DNA from: Ruminococcaceae bacterium UBA1405
Lineage (GTDB): Bacteria > Bacillota > Clostridia > Oscillospirales > Ruminococcaceae
Assembly (NCBI GenBank): GCA_002305685.1
Contig: DBQB01000017.1
Coordinates: forward strand, 1-64,000
Direction: 5' to 3'
Length of the DNA stretch: 64,000 bases
Part shown: piece after piece, positions 49,174 to 57,801 of the stretch
Position numbering within the stretch: position 1 is the stretch's first letter
Layout: every line of letters begins with the position of its first letter
Notes under the pieces: generated by a model
The model's database searches: none
What the model was told of the DNA's origin: nothing
Seen by the model: only the letters and a program-made list of their open reading frames with translations
Made by a program: the position numbers and the translations under genes

Positions 49174-49767
49174 TTATTTGGAGTAGAGCTCGATGATCAG
49201 GTGTTCCTGAACCTCATAGTCGATGTCGTCTCTGGCGGGCATCGCAACCACTTTGCCGGAGAAATGCTCACCATCTTTTTCCAGCCACTTGGGAACTACA
49301 GAAACAGCGTTCTGCTCAGCCAAAGTCTTAAACTTGACGGAGCTGCGGCTGCCTTCCTTAACAGCGATCACCATACCGGGTTTTACCAGGTAGGAAGGAA
49401 TGTTTACCTTCTGGCCATTGACGGTGAAATGTCCATGGCTGATGAGCTGTTTGGCCTCGCGGCGGGTGCTGGCATAGCCCAGACGGAACACAACGTTGTC
49501 CAGTCTTCTCTCCAGATACTGAAGCAGAGCCTCACCGGTAACACCGCTGCTCTTCATAGCCATCTCGTAGTATCTATGGAAAGGTTTCTCCAGTACGCCG
49601 TAGATAAATTTAACCTTCTGCTTCTCGTTGAGCTGTATGCCATACTCGCTCTGTTTTCTTCTCTTCTGCTTCATGTTCCGGGTGGTTTCCTTCATCACGC
49701 CCAGAGTAGCAGGAGACAGGCCGAGGGACTTACAGGTTTTCAAAATAGGCTCTCTATTCTTTGCCAT
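49174..49767 (-). CDS. rpsD: 30S ribosomal protein S4
   Basis: A 197-residue S4, an assembly initiator that binds the 16S 5' domain. The S4 RNA-binding domain reads RLDNVVFRLGYASTRREAKQLISHGHFTVNGQKVNIPSY (about 90-130). The N-terminus lacks a zinc knuckle: MAKNREPILKTCKSLGLSP has a single Cys, so this is the C-minus form. In Firmicutes S4 often regulates its own synthesis. Confidence 0.96.
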   Translation of the reverse strand: MAKNREPILKTCKSLGLSPATLGVMKETTRNMKQKRRKQSEYGIQLNEKQKVKFIYGVLEKPFHRYYEMAMKSSGVTGEALLQYLERRLDNVVFRLGYASTRREAKQLISHGHFTVNGQKVNIPSYLVKPGMVIAVKEGSRSSVKFKTLAEQNAVSVVPKWLEKDGEHFSGKVVAMPARDDIDYEVQEHLIIELYSK

Positions 49768-49803
49768 CTGTCATTTACCTCCTTTTTTACGCAAACGCAC
49801 AGA

Positions 49804-50211
49804 TTATACGCGTCTTCTCTTGGGCGGACGACAGCCGTTGTGGGGGATAGGGGTCACGTCTTTAATCATGGTGACCTCCAGTCCAGCGCCCTGCAGCGCA
49901 CGGATCGCAGCCTCACGACCGGAACCAGGTCCTTTTACATATACTTCAACCGTCTTCAGTCCATGCTCCATAGCAGCCTTGGCAGCGGTCTCAGCCGCGG
50001 TCTGAGCAGCAAAGGGGGTGGATTTTCTGGAACCTCTAAAACCAAGACCACCGGCGCTTGCCCAGGACAGAGCGTTGCCCTGCGTATCGGTAATGGTCAC
50101 AATGGTATTGTTAAAGGTGGACTGAATATGAGCAGCACCGCGCTCAACGTTTTTACGCTCGCGGCGTCTACGAACCGTAGTAGCAGCTTTCTTTGCAGTA
50201 GCTTTAGCCAT
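49804..50211 (-). CDS. rpsK: 30S ribosomal protein S11
   Basis: A 135-residue S11 located on the 30S platform beside S7 and the Shine-Dalgarno helix. Family blocks are GAAHIQSTFNNTIVTITDTQGN, WASAGGLGFRGSRKSTPFAAQ and the C-terminal DVTPIPHNGCRPPKRRRV. Lies 22 bases after rpsM with a normal ribosome-binding site. Confidence 0.97.
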   Translation of the reverse strand: MAKATAKKAATTVRRRRERKNVERGAAHIQSTFNNTIVTITDTQGNALSWASAGGLGFRGSRKSTPFAAQTAAETAAKAAMEHGLKTVEVYVKGPGSGREAAIRALQGAGLEVTMIKDVTPIPHNGCRPPKRRRV

Positions 50212-50233
50212 TCTTCTATTCCCTCCTTAACCC

Positions 50234-50602
50234 TTACTTCTTCTTGTTGGCAATGGTCTTCTTGGGACCTTTGCGGGTACGAGCGTTGGTCTTGGTGCGC
50301 TGTCCTCTTACAGGCAGGCCTTTTCTATGACGAACGCCTCTATAGCACTGGATCTCCACCAGTCTCTTGATGTTGAGGGCTACATCGCGGCGCAGATCAC
50401 CTTCTACGATCAGATGGTGTTCAATGTGCTCACGCAGCTTAGAGGACTCCTCCTCGGTCAGGTCCTTTACGCGGGTATCAGGATTGATACCGGTAACGGC
50501 CAGGATATCATTCGCAGTCTTGCGGCCGATACCGTAAATATAGGTCAAGCCGATCTCTACCCGTTTTTCTCTGGGCAGGTCAACACCAGCAATACGTGCC
50601 AT
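50234..50602 (-). CDS. rpsM: 30S ribosomal protein S13
   Basis: A 122-residue S13 of the 30S head that contacts P-site tRNA and bridges to the 50S subunit. It begins MARIAGVDLPREKRVEIGLTYIYGIG and has the basic RGVRHRKGLPVRGQRTKTNARTRKG tail that reaches the tRNA. It has an ATG start. Confidence 0.97.
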   Translation of the reverse strand: MARIAGVDLPREKRVEIGLTYIYGIGRKTANDILAVTGINPDTRVKDLTEEESSKLREHIEHHLIVEGDLRRDVALNIKRLVEIQCYRGVRHRKGLPVRGQRTKTNARTRKGPKKTIANKKK

Positions 50603-50634
50603 ACTTCTGTTGCACCTCCATTATCTATATTACA

Positions 50635-50748
50635 TTAGCCCTGGCGCTGTTTGTGTTTGGGGTTCGTGCAGATAACCATGATACGACCCTTGCGCCGAAT
50701 GATTTTGCATTTTTCGCAGATGGGCTTAACGGAAGGTCTAACTTTCAT
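50635..50748 (-). CDS. rpmJ: 50S ribosomal protein L36
   Basis: A 37-residue protein in a small reading frame. It reads MKVRPSVKPICEKCKIIRRK, then GRIMVICTNPKHKQRQG. The Cys11, Cys14, Cys27 and His32 set is the zinc-binding (C-plus) form. It stabilises 23S rRNA folding. The ATG at 50748 is preceded by AGGAGGTAATTTCAA. Confidence 0.96.
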   Translation of the reverse strand: MKVRPSVKPICEKCKIIRRKGRIMVICTNPKHKQRQG

Positions 50749-50863
50749 TTGAAATTACCTCCTTGGCGGATAACCGCCCTTTCTCGCACATCATATAGAA
50801 TGTGGGTTGATTGATTTCGTTTGGGCAAAGCATCCGGCAGCCAAGCCGCCATCTGCCTTTGAC

Positions 50864-51082
50864 TTATTTGGATCTCCAGGTGATACGTCCTTTGGTGAGA
50901 TCATAGGGAGACATTTCCACTGTCACTTTGTCCCCTGGCAGAATCCGGATAAAGTTCATCCGAAGCTTACCGGAAATATGAGCCAGAATCTTATGCCCAT
51001 TGGGCAGCTCTACATTGAAAGTGGCATTGGGAAGCGCTTCCAGAACAGTACCTTCGATCTCGATAACATCATCTTTAGCCAA
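50864..51082 (-). CDS. infA: Translation initiation factor IF-1
   Basis: A 72-residue OB-fold protein that blocks the ribosomal A site during initiation. The sequence from AKDDVIEIEGTVLEALPNATF to DLTKGRITWRSK is canonical. The only start that gives the family length is TTG at 51082, seven bases after AGGAGG; the open frame extends far upstream without function. It lies between the KOW gene and rpmJ, the usual Firmicutes position. Confidence 0.95.
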   Translation of the reverse strand: MAKDDVIEIEGTVLEALPNATFNVELPNGHKILAHISGKLRMNFIRILPGDKVTVEMSPYDLTKGRITWRSK

Positions 51083-51093
51083 GCAAATACCTC

Positions 51094-51357
51094 CTAAATG
51101 GGTGGCAATGTCGTTTCCGCCTCCACGGCGCGAATCGTGCGGCGGAGCTGACGGTTGGTTGTGAGTGCTGTAATATCCAGAACCGGTCCGGCTGGTTTCA
51201 GGTGTCTGAACCGTTTGCGTTTCGGAGATTCCAGTCTGCGTATCTTTCCATCCGCAATGAGGGCGAATCCCTCCTCCGATGAAAGGATGATAAACAAATG
51301 TCCGGCATCTCGTCCCGCCGTGGACAGAACCACTTGGCCTCTCTCCATCTTTTGCAC
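51094..51357 (-). CDS. KOW-domain RNA-binding protein (L14e-like)
   Basis: An 87-residue basic protein. The KOW motif is MERGQVVLSTAGRDAGHLFIIL, followed by FALIADGKIRRLESPKRKRFRHLKP, similar to eukaryotic/archaeal L14e and L6e. This family is found beside infA in Clostridia and probably binds the ribosome or nascent subunits, but its role is not settled. GTG 51357 is chosen because AGGAGG lies nine bases upstream; TTG 51363 is too close. Confidence 0.8.
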   Translation of the reverse strand: MQKMERGQVVLSTAGRDAGHLFIILSSEEGFALIADGKIRRLESPKRKRFRHLKPAGPVLDITALTTNRQLRRTIRAVEAETTLPPI

Positions 51358-51377
51358 CGGCAAACACCTCCTGCGTC

Positions 51378-52127
51378 CTATTCCGGGTCCGTCAGGATTA
51401 CCGGGCCATGCTCTGTGATCGCTATGGTATGCTCAAAATGAGCCGATGGGCTTCCGCTGGCTGTGAGCACCGTCCATCCGTCGGGCTGGACCTTTACGTC
51501 GGCCCCCACCAGATTCACCATCGGTTCGATGGCGATGGTCATGCCGGGAACCAGCCGCACCCCTCTTCCGGGTTTTCCGAAATTGGGTACCTCCGGGGAT
51601 TCATGCAGGTTGGCTCCTACGCCATGCCCTACATATTTGCGAACCACCGCGAAGCCGGCCTGCTCCACATAGGACTGTACCGCATAGGCCACGTCGCCGA
51701 TTCTAGCGCCGGGCACCGCTGCGGCAATCCCTTTGTACAGGCTTTCCTTGGTCACATCCAACAGCCTTTGTGTCTCCGGTGAGATCTGTCCCACCGCGAA
51801 GGTATAGGCGTTGTCTCCGTGAAACCCTTTGTAGTAGGCGCCTACGTCAATGCTGACGATGTCGCCGTCCTGGATTTTTCGGGAGCCTGGGATACCGTGA
51901 ATAACTTCGTTGTTGATGGAAATACACGCGGTTCCGGGGAATCCGGCGTATCCCAAAAAGGACGGCTTGGCGCCTTTGGAAAGGATGAAATCGTGAAGGA
52001 TCCGATCCAGTTCCTTGGTCGTCATGCCAGCCCGAATATGCTTTCCGGCCTCCAGCAGGGCCTGGTTGGAAATTCTTCCAGCCTCCCGCATGGCCGAGAG
52101 TTCTTTTTGTGTTTTCAGGATAATCAT
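51378..52127 (-). CDS. map: Methionine aminopeptidase, type I
   Basis: A 249-residue metalloprotease that removes N-terminal Met. The metal ligands are seen in DGDIVSIDVGAYYKGFHGDNAYTF (two Asp), YVGHGVGANLHESPEVPN (His), MTIAIEPM (Glu) and HFEHTIAIT (Glu). ATG 52127 starts MIILKTQKELSAMREAGRI, the family start, after GGAGG. A GTG at 52172 also has a good site and would add 15 residues. Confidence 0.95.
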   Translation of the reverse strand: MIILKTQKELSAMREAGRISNQALLEAGKHIRAGMTTKELDRILHDFILSKGAKPSFLGYAGFPGTACISINNEVIHGIPGSRKIQDGDIVSIDVGAYYKGFHGDNAYTFAVGQISPETQRLLDVTKESLYKGIAAAVPGARIGDVAYAVQSYVEQAGFAVVRKYVGHGVGANLHESPEVPNFGKPGRGVRLVPGMTIAIEPMVNLVGADVKVQPDGWTVLTASGSPSAHFEHTIAITEHGPVILTDPE

Positions 52128-52174
52128 ATCAGCATTATCCTCCGTTGCAGCGCGGAAAAACAAATTTCTCACGC

Positions 52175-52807
52175 TTAGGCCTCCAGTGTTTTGAGAACCA
52201 GTGCAGAGGTATCGGAAACCTCTTCCTGTCCCTGTACCGGATACAGCTTACCCAGTTTTTCGTAGTAGGCCTTCACCGGCTCGGTTTGTTTGTGATAAAC
52301 CTGCAGACGGTCACGAACCGTTTGGGGCTCATCATCCTTGCGGATCACCAGTTTCCCGCCGCAAGCATCACAAACGCCCTCTACCTTGGAAGGTTTGTAA
52401 GCCAGGTGATAGGAGGCGCCGCAGCTCTCGCAAACCCGGCGGCCGGAAAGACGTGCCTCGATGGTTTCGTCTGCAACCTCGATATCGATGACCTTATCGA
52501 TGGTCACACCCATAGCGGTCAGCGCCTCGGCCTGAGGCACCGTGCGGGGGAATCCGTCCAAAATATATCCGTTTTTGCAGTCGTCCTGCGCGAGCCGTTC
52601 CTTGATGATACCGATGACAACCTCATCGGGAACCAAACGGCCGTGATCCATATCATTCTTGGCCTTTAAGCCAAGCTCGGTACCGTTCTTCACAGCCTCC
52701 CTCAGGCAGTTGCCGGTGCTGATGGTGGGGATACCGAGATGATTGCTGATGACCTCCGCCTGGGTACCCTTGCCGGCCCCAGGGGCGCCTAAAAGAATGA
52801 TCTTCAT
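52175..52807 (-). CDS. adk: Adenylate kinase
   Basis: A 210-residue kinase interconverting ATP, ADP and AMP. The P-loop is GAPGAGKGTQ (about 7-16). DGFPRTVPQAEAL binds nucleotide, and the lid carries a four-Cys zinc site (CESCGASYHL and CDACGG) as in Gram-positive long-form enzymes. Standard place between secY and map. Confidence 0.97.
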   Translation of the reverse strand: MKIILLGAPGAGKGTQAEVISNHLGIPTISTGNCLREAVKNGTELGLKAKNDMDHGRLVPDEVVIGIIKERLAQDDCKNGYILDGFPRTVPQAEALTAMGVTIDKVIDIEVADETIEARLSGRRVCESCGASYHLAYKPSKVEGVCDACGGKLVIRKDDEPQTVRDRLQVYHKQTEPVKAYYEKLGKLYPVQGQEEVSDTSALVLKTLEA

Positions 52808-52864
52808 TCTGTCTGCCTCCTCCGAAGGACCGGAGCGTTGCCGCCCCGACTTGTTCCGGAAACC

Positions 52865-54160
52865 TTATTCCAAAAAGCCCTTGTAATGCCGCATCATCAT
52901 CTGGGATTCCAGCTGACGTGCCGTATCCAGCGCCACGCCCACCACGATGATCACGCTGGTACCGCCCAGCGAGATGTTCATCTGGGTGATACCGCCCAGG
53001 ATGATGGGGAAGATGGCGATGGCCGCCAGGAAGAACGCACCCAGCAGCGTAACCTTACCGATTACCTTGGAGATAAAGTCGGTGGTGGGTTTGCCGGGAC
53101 GGTAACCGGGAACGGTACCGTTGTTCTTGCGCAGGTTGTTGGACATTTCCAGGGGGTTATACTGAATTGCTACATAGAAGTAGTTGAAAGCGATGATAAG
53201 CAGGAAATAGAGAACCGCATACAGCCACTGGTTGTAATCGAACAGTCCCAGGATTTTACCCACCAGCCGCTCGGCATTGGGATCCACAAAGCCCTTGATG
53301 GTGCCGGGAATCGCCAAAAGGGAGCTGGCAAAGATGATGGGCATAACGCCGGACATATTCACCTTGATGGGAATATGGGTGCTCTGGCCTCCATACATCT
53401 TCCGGCCGACCATCCGTTTTGCATACTGCACCGGGATCCGGCGCTCCGCGTTGGTCATCACAATGATGAACGCGATCAGTGCAAGGAAGATCAGCAGGGT
53501 CAGCGGCACAAAGAACAGGTATTTGGTCTCACCCGCAAATCCCCACTGGAGATAGGTGAACATCTTTGCCGCCGCGGTAGGTCCTCTGGAGACGATACCC
53601 ACAAACAGCAGAACCGAGATACCGTTTCCGATGCCGTTTTCGTTGATACACTCGCCCAGCCAAACCACCAGGCAGGAACCGGCCGTCAGTGCAAGCACGA
53701 TAACGATGGCGGCGAAAACGCCCTCAAAACCGCCGCGGTATGCCACTGCGTTCATGTTGCGGAACATGAAGTAGTAGGCGATGGACTGAAACAGCGCCAG
53801 GCCGATGGTGGTGTATCTGGTAATCTTATTGAGCCGTTTGCGTCCGTCCTCGCCCTCTTTGGCAAGCCGTTCGAGATAAGGGATCGCGACGCTGAGCAGC
53901 TGGATTACGATGCTGGATGTAATGTACGGAGAGATGGAAAGCGCGAAGACCGTCGCCTGACCAAAGGAACCGCCTGAGAGGATATTGAGATATCCAAACA
54001 GGCTGCCGTCCGCATTGATCATGCTCTGGATCGCGGAGGGATCCATATAGGGAAGCGGGATAACTGAACCGATTCGGAAAATCAGTACAATCATCAGGGT
54101 GTAAAGAAGTTTCTTTCTTAAATCAGCGATTTTCCACGCATTTTTAAGGGTTTCGATCAT
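52865..54160 (-). CDS. secY: Protein translocase subunit SecY
   Basis: A 431-residue membrane protein with ten helices forming the Sec channel. It begins METL-like MIETLKNAWKIADLRKKLLYTLMIVLIFRIGSVIPLP. The plug/pore region reads LFGYLNILSGGSFGQATVFALSISPYITSSIV, the SecA/ribosome loop contains RRIPVQYAKRMVG, and PGKPTTDFISKVI is near helix 9. Normal length and position. Confidence 0.97.
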   Translation of the reverse strand: MIETLKNAWKIADLRKKLLYTLMIVLIFRIGSVIPLPYMDPSAIQSMINADGSLFGYLNILSGGSFGQATVFALSISPYITSSIVIQLLSVAIPYLERLAKEGEDGRKRLNKITRYTTIGLALFQSIAYYFMFRNMNAVAYRGGFEGVFAAIVIVLALTAGSCLVVWLGECINENGIGNGISVLLFVGIVSRGPTAAAKMFTYLQWGFAGETKYLFFVPLTLLIFLALIAFIIVMTNAERRIPVQYAKRMVGRKMYGGQSTHIPIKVNMSGVMPIIFASSLLAIPGTIKGFVDPNAERLVGKILGLFDYNQWLYAVLYFLLIIAFNYFYVAIQYNPLEMSNNLRKNNGTVPGYRPGKPTTDFISKVIGKVTLLGAFFLAAIAIFPIILGGITQMNISLGGTSVIIVVGVALDTARQLESQMMMRHYKGFLE

Positions 54161-54162
54161 CC

Positions 54163-54603
54163 TTACTTCACCTCAGCCTTTCCGCCTGCCTCCTCAATTT
54201 TCTGTTTTGCAGACGCGGAAAAAGCTGCGGCTTCTACGGTGATTTTCTTGGTCAGCTCGCCGTTGCCAAGAATCTTTACGCCGTCCAGGGTCTTTTTCAG
54301 AAGACCGGCGTTGATCAGAGCCTGAGCATCGACCACAGCACCATCCTCAAACACATTGAGAGCAGAAACATTTACAGTCGCATACTGGGTTCTAAAGATG
54401 TTGTGGAAACCTCTCTTGGGCAGACGTCTCTGGAGAGGCATCTGGCCGCCTTCAAAACCGGGTCTCACACCGCCGCCGGAACGGGCATTCTGGCCTTTGT
54501 GTCCCTTACCGGCAGTTTTGCCGTTGCCGGAACCGTGGCCTCTGCCTACCCGGAAGCTTTTGGTGTTGGAACCGGGAACAGGATACAGTTCATTCAGTTT
54601 CAT
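54163..54603 (-). CDS. rplO: 50S ribosomal protein L15
   Basis: A 146-residue L15, a late assembly protein near the L18/5S region. The extended Gly/Arg/Lys-rich N-terminus (GRGHGSGNGKTAGKGHKGQNARSGG) and the RLPKRGFHNIFRTQYATVN core are typical. It ends two bases before secY begins. Confidence 0.97.
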   Translation of the reverse strand: MKLNELYPVPGSNTKSFRVGRGHGSGNGKTAGKGHKGQNARSGGGVRPGFEGGQMPLQRRLPKRGFHNIFRTQYATVNVSALNVFEDGAVVDAQALINAGLLKKTLDGVKILGNGELTKKITVEAAAFSASAKQKIEEAGGKAEVK

Positions 54604-54622
54604 GTGACTCGCACCTCCTTGC

Positions 54623-54799
54623 TTACGCTTCGGTTACCTCGACGAGGTGGGAAATAGTAGCAATCTTGCCTTTCGTCGCTTCATTCTCGGGCTGAACCGT
54701 TACATCTCCGATCTTGTGCAGACCGAGAGCATAGGCGGTGGCAATCTGCTTGTCTTTCCGACCTGCCAGGCTTTTCACCAATTTGATCTTAACAGCCAT
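54623..54799 (-). CDS. rpmD: 50S ribosomal protein L30
   Basis: A 58-residue L30. From ATG 54799 it reads MAVKIKLVKSLAGRKDKQ, then IATAYALGLHKIGDVTVQPE, the usual alpha/beta fold that binds 23S domain II. The longer open frame to 54853 overlaps rpsE and lacks a site of its own. Confidence 0.95.
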   Translation of the reverse strand: MAVKIKLVKSLAGRKDKQIATAYALGLHKIGDVTVQPENEATKGKIATISHLVEVTEA

Positions 54800-54812
54800 C
54801 AGTTGCGACCTC

Positions 54813-55322
54813 CTATCTGATATCTTTAACGGATTTGCCTCTGATCGCAGCAACCTCTTCCACGTTTCTCAGGGAAGCAAGGCCAGCGATGGTAGCGCTC
54901 ACCACGTTGCAGGGGTTGTTGGAACGGATGCACTTGGCGCGGATATCACGGATACCGGCAACCTCCAGTACAGCACGAACGGGACCACCTGCCAGAACAC
55001 CAGTACCAACGTTGGCGGGCATCAGCAGAACCTTGCCGGCGCCATAAATACCGGTGACCTCATGGGGAATGGTGGTTCCCTTCAGGGAAATCTTCTTCAG
55101 ATTCTTCTTTGCGTCCTCAATGCCTTTTCTGATGGCATCGGGAACCTCGGAAGCTTTGCCAAGTCCAAAACCAACGATGCCGTTGCCGTTTCCAACAACA
55201 ACCAGCGCGGCGAACTTGAATATACGACCGCCTTTCACCGTCTTGGATACACGGTTGATGGCGACAACTCTCTCACTCAAGCTATCTCTGAGCTCAGGGG
55301 AATTCGCGTCGATTCTAGCCAA
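54813..55322 (-). CDS. rpsE: 30S ribosomal protein S5
   Basis: A 169-residue S5 that takes part in decoding fidelity and mRNA unwinding. The N-terminal RNA-binding domain has RVVAINRVSKTVKGGRIFKFAALVVVGNGNGIVGFGLGKA, and the C-terminal domain has LLMPANVGTGVLAGGPVRAVLEVAGI. The start codon is TTG at 55322, after GGAGGGAGACTT; no in-frame ATG precedes the conserved region. Confidence 0.96.
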   Translation of the reverse strand: MARIDANSPELRDSLSERVVAINRVSKTVKGGRIFKFAALVVVGNGNGIVGFGLGKASEVPDAIRKGIEDAKKNLKKISLKGTTIPHEVTGIYGAGKVLLMPANVGTGVLAGGPVRAVLEVAGIRDIRAKCIRSNNPCNVVSATIAGLASLRNVEEVAAIRGKSVKDIR

Positions 55323-55337
55323 AAGTCTCCCTCCTTC

Positions 55338-55697
55338 TTAGAATTTCAGTCCGCTTTCGCGGGCGCCTTCAGCCAGTGCCTTGACACGGCCATGATACAG
55401 GTAACCGCTTCTGTCGAACACCACGTCGGTGATGCCCTTCTCGGCAGCCACTTTGGCCAGCTTTGCGCCAACCGCCTTAGCAGCCTCACAGTTACCGCCA
55501 AAGCCCTCAAAGCCTTTTTCCATTGTAGATGCACTGGCCAGGGTAACGCCGTTTACATCGTCAATCAGCTGGGCGTAGATGTGCTTCGCGGAGCGGAATA
55601 CGTTCAGGCGAGGACGCTCAGGAGTACCGCTGATTTTCGCACGGACTCTGGCATGTCTTTTCAGCCTTGCTTTATTGCTATCTGGCTTATTCACCAT
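55338..55697 (-). CDS. rplR: 50S ribosomal protein L18
   Basis: A 119-residue L18 that binds 5S rRNA with L5. Typical blocks are RLKRHARVRAKISGTPERPRLNVFRSAKHIYAQLIDD and VFDRSGYLYHGRVKALAEGARESGLKF. ATG at 55697. Confidence 0.97.
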   Translation of the reverse strand: MVNKPDSNKARLKRHARVRAKISGTPERPRLNVFRSAKHIYAQLIDDVNGVTLASASTMEKGFEGFGGNCEAAKAVGAKLAKVAAEKGITDVVFDRSGYLYHGRVKALAEGARESGLKF

Positions 55698-55716
55698 GGT
55701 AAATTCACTCCTTTAC

Positions 55717-56274
55717 TTACTTCTTGCCGCCCTTGCCGCCCTTGGCAGCCTTGCCTTCCTTGCGGATGATCACTTCGTCAACGTACTTGATGCCCTTGCC
55801 CTTATAGGGTTCCGGCGGACGTTTCTCGCGGATCTCGGAAGCAAACTGGCCTACCTGCTGCTTGTCAGCACCCAGGACGGTGATCTTGTTCGGCGCGGGG
55901 ACTTCAATGGTAATACCGGGAACTTCCGGCACAATAACCTGATGGGAAAAGCCCAGGTTCATAACCAGGTTTTTGCCCTGCTTTGCAGCTCTGTAACCAA
56001 CACCGTTGATCTCCAGTTCCTTCTTGAAGCCGGTGGAAACACCGGTCACCATGTTGGAGATCAGGGTACGGGTCAGGCCGTGCAGGGATTTATGAATTTT
56101 TTCCTCGCTGGGACGGGTTACTACCACATGGCCATCCTCGATAGCAATCTGCATGTCGTGATGGAAAGTTTCGGTCAGGGTACCCTTGGGGCCCTTTACG
56201 GTGACAGTATGTCCGTCGATTGCAACATCAACACCAGCGGGAATTGCAATCGGTTTTCTGCCAATTCGAGACAT
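55717..56274 (-). CDS. rplF: 50S ribosomal protein L6
   Basis: A 185-residue L6 next to the sarcin-ricin loop. Starts MSRIGRKPIAIPAGVDVAIDGHTVTVKGPKG; two similar domains are visible, with the C-terminal PEPYKGKGIKYVDEVIIRKEGK. The tail is extended and very basic (KAAKGGKGGKK). Confidence 0.97.
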   Translation of the reverse strand: MSRIGRKPIAIPAGVDVAIDGHTVTVKGPKGTLTETFHHDMQIAIEDGHVVVTRPSEEKIHKSLHGLTRTLISNMVTGVSTGFKKELEINGVGYRAAKQGKNLVMNLGFSHQVIVPEVPGITIEVPAPNKITVLGADKQQVGQFASEIREKRPPEPYKGKGIKYVDEVIIRKEGKAAKGGKGGKK

Positions 56275-56288
56275 CTGTTACGCCCTCC

Positions 56289-56687
56289 TTACCAGACGAA
56301 TGCCAGGACTTCGCCGCCGACATTCTCTTTGCGTGCCTGTTTATCAGTCATAACACCTTTAGAGGTGGAAAGGATCGCAATGCCCAGTCCCTTCATCACC
56401 CGGGGCATCTCTTCGCAGCTGGAATAGATGCGAAGGCCGGGTTTCGAAACTCTGCGCAGGCCGGTAATGACCTGGGACTTGTTGGGGCCGTATTTCAGGG
56501 TGATGCGAATCACACCCTGCTTGGAGTCTTCCAGTACCTGGAAGCTCTTGATATATCCCTCGTCCAAAAGAATCTGTGCAATCGCTTTTTTCATGTTGGA
56601 AGCCGGGATATCAACCGTGTCATGTTTCGCTGCGTTGGCATTTCTGATGCGGGTCAACATGTCAGCGATGGTATCGGTGATATGCAT
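56289..56687 (-). CDS. rpsH: 30S ribosomal protein S8
   Basis: A 132-residue S8, a primary 16S binder. The N-terminal MHITDTIADMLTRIRNANAAKHD and the C-terminal GLGIAILSTSKGVMTDKQARKENVGGEVLAFVW are canonical. Confidence 0.97.
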   Translation of the reverse strand: MHITDTIADMLTRIRNANAAKHDTVDIPASNMKKAIAQILLDEGYIKSFQVLEDSKQGVIRITLKYGPNKSQVITGLRRVSKPGLRIYSSCEEMPRVMKGLGIAILSTSKGVMTDKQARKENVGGEVLAFVW

Positions 56688-56709
56688 GAGTCATCCTCCT
56701 TTGTACTCT

Positions 56710-56895
56710 TTACCAGCTTGCCTTTTTCACGCCAGGGATTTGGCCTTTATAAGCCAGCTCTCTAAAGCAAATACGGCAGATACCGAATTTGCGAAGATAG
56801 GCGTGTGGCCTGCCGCAGATTTTACACCTATTATAGCTTCTGGTCGAGAATTTAGGTGTTCTTTGCTGCTTGATGATCATAGACGTTTTAGCCAC
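56710..56895 (-). CDS. rpsZ: 30S ribosomal protein S14, zinc type
   Basis: A 61-residue short S14 with two CxxC knuckles (CKICG and CRICF), the zinc-binding form of Gram-positive bacteria. Start GTG 56895 lies seven bases after GGGAGG; reading from there gives AKTSMIIKQQRTPKF. Sits between rplE and rpsH as usual. Confidence 0.96.
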   Translation of the reverse strand: MAKTSMIIKQQRTPKFSTRSYNRCKICGRPHAYLRKFGICRICFRELAYKGQIPGVKKASW

Positions 56896-56908
56896 AAAAA
56901 AACCTCCC

Positions 56909-57448
56909 TTACTTCGCAAACGGAGCGCCGAGGAGCGTCAACAGCTCACGGGCTTCCTCGTCGGTATTCGCGGTAGTGACAAAGGTAATGTCCATACCTC
57001 TAACCTTATCGATTTTATCATACTCGATCTCAGGGAAGATCAGCTGCTCTTTGAGTCCGCAGTTGTAGTTACCGCGGCCGTCAAAAGAGTTGGCGTTGAT
57101 TCCTCTGAAGTCTCTAACTCTGGGAAGTGCGACGTTGAAGAAACGGTCCACAAACTCGTACATAACGTCGGATCTCAGGGTTACCTTTACACCGATGGGC
57201 ATACCTTCTCTGATCTTGAAGTTAGCCACGGATTTCTTTGCTTTGCAGACCACCGGACGCTGGCCGGTAATCTTGGAAAGATCGCCGACGATCGCGTCGA
57301 TTACCTTGGAGTTCTCCTTGGCTTCGCCGCAACCTACGTTGATGACAACCTTCTCAAGTTTGGGGATCTGCATGACACTCTTATAGCCAAACTTTTTCAT
57401 CAGGGCAGGGGCTACATCATTTTTGTAGGCCTCTTTCAGTCTTGCCAT
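56909..57448 (-). CDS. rplE: 50S ribosomal protein L5
   Basis: A 179-residue L5 that binds 5S rRNA and touches P-site tRNA. Blocks seen are MQIPKLEKVVINVGCGEA, GQRPVVCKAKKSVANFKIREGMPIGVKVTLR and VRGMDITFVTTANTDEEARELL. Confidence 0.97.
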   Translation of the reverse strand: MARLKEAYKNDVAPALMKKFGYKSVMQIPKLEKVVINVGCGEAKENSKVIDAIVGDLSKITGQRPVVCKAKKSVANFKIREGMPIGVKVTLRSDVMYEFVDRFFNVALPRVRDFRGINANSFDGRGNYNCGLKEQLIFPEIEYDKIDKVRGMDITFVTTANTDEEARELLTLLGAPFAK

Positions 57449-57463
57449 GTCTTCTCCTCCTCC

Positions 57464-57787
57464 TTAAAAAGTCTCGCCGCACTCGGCGTTTTTGCAAACT
57501 CTAACCTTGGTCCCGTCGGCCAGGATCTTATGGGCCGTACGGGTGGGTTTGCCGCACTTGGGGCAAACGACCATTACCTTGCTGGCATAGAGGGCGCCTT
57601 CAGCCTTGACGATACCGCCGGGCTCACCCATTCTGCGGGGCTTCACATGCTTGGTAACCATGTTGCAGCCCTCGACAATGACCTTTTTCTCGGTCGGCGA
57701 TACCTCAAGAACCTTGCCCTTTTTGCCCTTGTCCTTGCCGGACAGAATAACGACTGTATCGTCTTTTCTCACGTGAAGTGTATTCAC
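57464..57787 (-). CDS. rplX: 50S ribosomal protein L24 with zinc-knuckle tail
   Basis: A 107-residue L24, an assembly initiator. The KOW segment is VRKDDTVVILSGKDKGKKGKVLEVSPTEKKVIVEG. The C-terminal half has CPKCGK and CKNAECGE, a four-Cys arrangement that most bacterial L24 proteins lack. Start GTG 57787 lies eight bases after GGAGG. Confidence 0.95.
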   Translation of the reverse strand: MNTLHVRKDDTVVILSGKDKGKKGKVLEVSPTEKKVIVEGCNMVTKHVKPRRMGEPGGIVKAEGALYASKVMVVCPKCGKPTRTAHKILADGTKVRVCKNAECGETF

Positions 57788-57801
57788 TCAGAGCACCTCC
57801 A

